Of a DNA stretch of 64,000 nt, positions 61,253 through 64,000 are shown in pieces. Within the stretch, counting starts at the first letter, position 1. The number at the start of each line of letters is the position of its first letter. The DNA lies in the NCBI RefSeq assembly GCF_000023465.1, contig NC_014041.1:1990001-2054000 (forward strand), in the 5' to 3' direction. The position numbers were made by a program, and so were the translations under genes. A model generated the notes under the pieces. The model was not told where the DNA came from, searched no databases, and was given only the letters and a program-made list of their open reading frames with translations. This DNA comes from Zunongwangia profunda SM-A87 (lineage in GTDB: Bacteria; Bacteroidota; Bacteroidia; Flavobacteriales; Flavobacteriaceae).

Positions 61253-62136
61253 TAGTACAAAAGAATTTTGCAGCGATAGATATAGGATCTAATGCCATTA
61301 GATTATTGGTTTCTACCATTACCGAAAAGGAGGGCATGGAAACCAGTTTTAGGAAGACCTCTTTAGTACGCGTGCCCATAAGATTGGGAGCAGACGTTTT
61401 TTTAAAACAAAGTATTTCTGAAAATAACCGTGATCGTATGGTAGATGCCATGCATGCTTTTAGCCTGTTAATGAAAGCTCATGGTGTTGAAAAATATAAA
61501 GCTTGTGCTACTTCTGCAATGCGAGAGGCAAAAAATGCTGATGAGGTTACTGAAGTTATAAAAAAGAGAACGGGAATAGAAATTGAAATTATCGATGGCT
61601 CACATGAAGCTGCCATTATTGCCGCTACAGATTTACATGCATTAATTCAGGATGATCATAATTATCTATATGTAGATGTTGGTGGGGGAAGTACAGAGTA
61701 TACACTTTATAGCAATGGAAAATCTATAGCTTCAAGATCTTTTAAAGTAGGTACTGTGCGATTATTAAACGATCTGGTAGAGAACAAAACCTGGCGCGAA
61801 ATGGAGGCCTGGGTTCGTGAAACTACAAAAGGTTATCCAGATATTAGTCTTATAGGATCTGGAGGGAATATTAATAATATTTTTAAGACCAGCGGTAAAA
61901 AAGAAGGAAAGCCATTAAGTCTTGCTTATCTTAAGAAGTATGACGAATTGCTTAATAGTTATACTTATGAGGAAAGGATTATCGAGTTAGATTTAAAGAA
62001 CGATCGTGCAGATGTAATTATACCTGCCTCAAGAATTTATCTGAATTCTATGAAATGGGCCAGGGCAAATCAAATATATGTGCCTAAAATTGGTTTGGCA
62101 GATGGAATAATTAAGTCCATGTACCAGTCTAACTAA
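61249..62136 (+). CDS. ppx: Exopolyphosphatase/guanosine pentaphosphatase (Ppx/GppA)
   Basis: A 295-residue ASKHA-fold phosphatase that removes terminal phosphates from polyphosphate. Phosphate-binding AAIDIGSNAIRLLVSTI (about 7-23), ACATSAMREAKNADEV, and VDVGGGSTEYTLYSNGKS (about 138-155) are typical. It starts with GTG at 61249 inside the last codon of ppk1 (GTGA overlap), the only non-ATG start I support in the window. Short form without the C-terminal HD domain. Last gene of the operon. Confidence 0.9.
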   Translation: MIVQKNFAAIDIGSNAIRLLVSTITEKEGMETSFRKTSLVRVPIRLGADVFLKQSISENNRDRMVDAMHAFSLLMKAHGVEKYKACATSAMREAKNADEVTEVIKKRTGIEIEIIDGSHEAAIIAATDLHALIQDDHNYLYVDVGGGSTEYTLYSNGKSIASRSFKVGTVRLLNDLVENKTWREMEAWVRETTKGYPDISLIGSGGNINNIFKTSGKKEGKPLSLAYLKKYDELLNSYTYEERIIELDLKNDRADVIIPASRIYLNSMKWARANQIYVPKIGLADGIIKSMYQSN

Positions 62137-62159
62137 TATGAAATCAATGCTATAAAAAG

Positions 62160-62188
62160 AAAAAGCTGGTGAATTTACCAGCTTTTTT
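62160..62188. terminator. Bidirectional intrinsic terminator
   Basis: AAAAGCTGGT / ACCAGCTTTT around GAATTT with T and A tails, between ppx and the convergent miaE. Confidence 0.85.
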
Positions 62189-62198
62189 TGATAATTTT

Positions 62199-62780
62199 TT
62201 AACCGTGGATGGTTTCTTTATTTCCTAATCCCTGGATCATTTTACCTTCAAATTCTAAAAGATCGTTCCACTTTTTGTCAACTACTTCACGGTCTCCATA
62301 TTTTCTGGCAAATTTTAAAAACATTGTATAATGATTTGCTTCGCTAATCATCAAGTTTTTATAAAATTCGGCCAGTTCTTTATCTTCTAGTTTTTCGCTT
62401 AATAATCTAAAACGTTCGCAGCTTCTTGCTTCGATTAGTCCGGCAATCAATAATCGGTGGATAAGCTGTGTCTTTCGGCTACCTCCTTTTGGGAAAAACT
62501 TTAAAAGCTGAACTACGTATTCGTCCTTACGGTCCCATCCCATCTCGATATTACGCGCTAAAATTTTATCATGAACCATTTTAAAATGTCCCATTTCTTC
62601 ACGGGATAAGGCAATCATGGCGGTAACAAGTTCGGGGTATTCAGGGTAATTAACAATTAAAGAGATCGCGGTAGATGCTGCTTTTTGCTCACACCAGGCA
62701 TGATCAATTAAAATTTCTTCAATATTTTTATTGGCAATATCTGCCCATCTGGGATCGGTAGGAAGTTTTAAACCAAGCAT
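62199..62780 (-). CDS. miaE: tRNA-(ms2io6A)-hydroxylase MiaE
   Basis: A 193-residue non-haem diiron enzyme with a ferritin-like four-helix bundle that hydroxylates ms2i6A37 in tRNA. Iron ligands are in IDHAWCEQKAAST (E), SREEMGHFKMVHD (ExxH), IEARSCERFRLL (E) and SEANHYTMFLKF (ExxH), which gives the expected set. It starts 2 bp after the dnaX stop, on the same strand, so it belongs to the dnaX transcript. Confidence 0.9.
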   Translation of the reverse strand: MLGLKLPTDPRWADIANKNIEEILIDHAWCEQKAASTAISLIVNYPEYPELVTAMIALSREEMGHFKMVHDKILARNIEMGWDRKDEYVVQLLKFFPKGGSRKTQLIHRLLIAGLIEARSCERFRLLSEKLEDKELAEFYKNLMISEANHYTMFLKFARKYGDREVVDKKWNDLLEFEGKMIQGLGNKETIHG

Positions 62781-62782
62781 AA

Positions 62783-64000
62783 TTATACGTCTAAATCAAA
62801 AGTTGTTCGTAATTTATCCAAAAGCGGATTTTTCTCTTTTAGCTTATTGTATTTTTCTATTGGTGTAAATACAAATTTTTTCGCCGTAGTTTCGTTAACA
62901 TCAATAACCAGCGAGATGGTCGTATTTTTTAATCGGGTTTTTAGAAATCCCATTAATTTATGCTGACCTTTTTCCAGGTCGATTTTCATAGATTCTGCTG
63001 GTAATTCTAAATGAATTTCATTGTCATTTTTTAAAGTAGGAAGGTCGGTTTCTAAAATTGAAGCCAGGATTTTCTCTCCACGCTTCTTCAATCTATGAAC
63101 ATAATCGTCCCAGGCGGCCTGTAACTGTGTTTCAGTAAATTTTCCGGTCATTACCGTCTCACGCTCCGGGGCCTTATCCTTTACCTGAGCTTCGAGTTCT
63201 TTTTTCTTTCGAATACTAGCCAAAGACAGTCCGGATACCCGTTCTCTTTTTTCTGTTGTATTAGTAGCAGGATTTACTGATTTTGGTGTTTCGTCGCTCG
63301 ATAATTCAGATTTATTTTGTTCCGGTATTTCTTTTTCTGCTTCTTCAATTTTTGGATCAGAAGTGTTGGGAACTTCATTACTAAAATATTGCTGATTGGC
63401 GGGTGTAGCTTCTGGAGCACAAGTATCGTTTTCTGTACGATTTTCGACAGAAGGTTGTTGCGCTTCTTTAGGGGGTGTTCCACTTTGCCCGTATTCATTA
63501 TTTCTGATAATCGATTTTTCCTCTTTGGAGATCGATTTTGCAGGTTGTTCGAAATGAGAAGGGGGAACTATTTTAGGACTGCTGTTTTTTTTTTCTCCGT
63601 CGAAAGTGACAGAGGCTATTTGCATTAAGCAGAGTTCTACTAAGAGTCGTTGATTTCGACTGCTTTTATATTTTAAATCACATTCATTCGCCAGATCAAT
63701 AGCCTGAAGCAAAAATTGCTGAGACGTTTTTTGGGACTGCTCAAAATATTTTGCTTTTGTTTGTTCACCTACTTCCAAAAGCTGGATGGTACGCTGATCT
63801 TTACACACCAATAAATCCCTAAAATGCGACGCTAAACCTGCAATAAAGTGATGTCCATCAAAGCCATTAGATAAAATGTCATTAAATAAAATCAGTAATT
63901 GCGGGATATTATTATCCAGTAACAAATCGGTTACCTGCATGTAAGTATCATAGTCCAGTACATTCAGGTTTTCAGTAACAGCTTGTCGGGTAAGGTTATT
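62783..64000 (-). CDS. dnaX: DNA polymerase III subunit gamma/tau, C-terminal part
   Basis: The last 405 codons of dnaX; the ATPase part lies beyond the right edge. The first part (QAVTENLNVLDYDTYMQVTD, then DILSNGFDGHHFIAGLASHF) is domain III of the clamp loader that oligomerises the subunits. A long low-complexity acidic/Ser/Pro linker follows (about residues 130-245 of the visible part), and the end (AAWDDYVHRLKKRGEKILAS, EIHLELPAESMKIDL) is the tau-like C-terminal domain that binds polymerase alpha. No programmed-frameshift heptamer is obvious in the visible part. miaE follows at 2 bp. Confidence 0.9.
   Translation of the reverse strand, partial: NNLTRQAVTENLNVLDYDTYMQVTDLLLDNNIPQLLILFNDILSNGFDGHHFIAGLASHFRDLLVCKDQRTIQLLEVGEQTKAKYFEQSQKTSQQFLLQAIDLANECDLKYKSSRNQRLLVELCLMQIASVTFDGEKKNSSPKIVPPSHFEQPAKSISKEEKSIIRNNEYGQSGTPPKEAQQPSVENRTENDTCAPEATPANQQYFSNEVPNTSDPKIEEAEKEIPEQNKSELSSDETPKSVNPATNTTEKRERVSGLSLASIRKKKELEAQVKDKAPERETVMTGKFTETQLQAAWDDYVHRLKKRGEKILASILETDLPTLKNDNEIHLELPAESMKIDLEKGQHKLMGFLKTRLKNTTISLVIDVNETTAKKFVFTPIEKYNKLKEKNPLLDKLRTTFDLDV

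Noticed and set aside
62783..64000. Programmed frameshift site in dnaX
   Set aside because: No A-rich slippery heptamer with following hairpin is clear in the visible part.
1..64000. rRNA, tRNA, insertion sequences or prophage
   Set aside because: No rRNA or tRNA-like cloverleaf, transposase, terminal inverted repeats or phage structural genes were recognised.

Overview
The window looks like a chromosome segment from a low-GC marine-type Flavobacteriaceae (Bacteroidota), close in feel to the Gramella/Zunongwangia/Salegentibacter group; genus is inference. The evidence is the gene families present (DUF6048/DUF6452 pair, head-GIN and DUF4097 proteins, CCC-motif membrane protein, a type IX secretion C-terminal domain, many short-signal lipoproteins), Bacteroidota-type promoters (TTTG about 19-21 bp upstream of TAnnTTTG), and the near absence of Shine-Dalgarno sequences. 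There are no rRNA or tRNA genes, prophages, IS elements or CRISPR arrays: this is mostly core genome.

Layout. 1-5.4 kb: a truncated DUF4268 gene and a ZIP metal transporter, a THUMP-type 23S rRNA methyltransferase, then an rlmD-DUF6452-DUF6048 operon. 5.5-12.6 kb: rocD, small membrane proteins, a T9SS-sorted surface protein, a Smr-domain protein, a calcium-binding-repeat lipoprotein and a cysteine desulfurase. 12.6-17 kb: an M23 peptidase, then a cell-division/RNA block (ZapB-like coiled coil, zapA, a 6S RNA, ribonuclease Y). 17-25 kb: aldo/keto reductase, xerD, two duplicated outer-membrane barrel genes, aroQ, a Dph6-type ATPase, lpdA and an oxidative-repair operon with two msrB genes. 25-32 kb: a frameshifted alpha/beta hydrolase, M48 protease, UMF1-type transporter, a repeat-rich intergenic region, and an ECF sigma/anti-sigma/DUF4097 operon beside a head-GIN protein. 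32-39 kb: lon, cmk, an MFS permease and rpsA. 39-46.6 kb: a multi-PAS histidine kinase with its response regulator, an NrtR-like regulator, and an unrecognised lipoprotein/outer-membrane protein pair. 46.8-54.6 kb: eutB-eutC-glyoxalase operon, an MltF-type transglycosylase, ohr/ohrR, a sugar-epimerase-like protein, guanine deaminase, and an orphan gene. 54.9-64 kb: pyrR-pyrB, a STAS-like gene with rnz, a pdxH-sixA-ppk1-ppx operon, miaE and the 3' part of dnaX.

Functional links: polyphosphate is made and degraded by ppk1/ppx; peroxide stress is met by ohr/ohrR and two MsrB enzymes; RNA metabolism is served by rny, rnz, rlmD, the RlmL-like enzyme, miaE and 6S RNA. I found no clear new defence or mobile system. 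The most interesting non-coding signals are mutually exclusive base-pairing elements around the lon start, a 5'-terminal hairpin on the predicted rpsA transcript, the 6S RNA, and an unexplained GC-richer structured patch with a 30-codon ORF between eutB and the transglycosylase gene.
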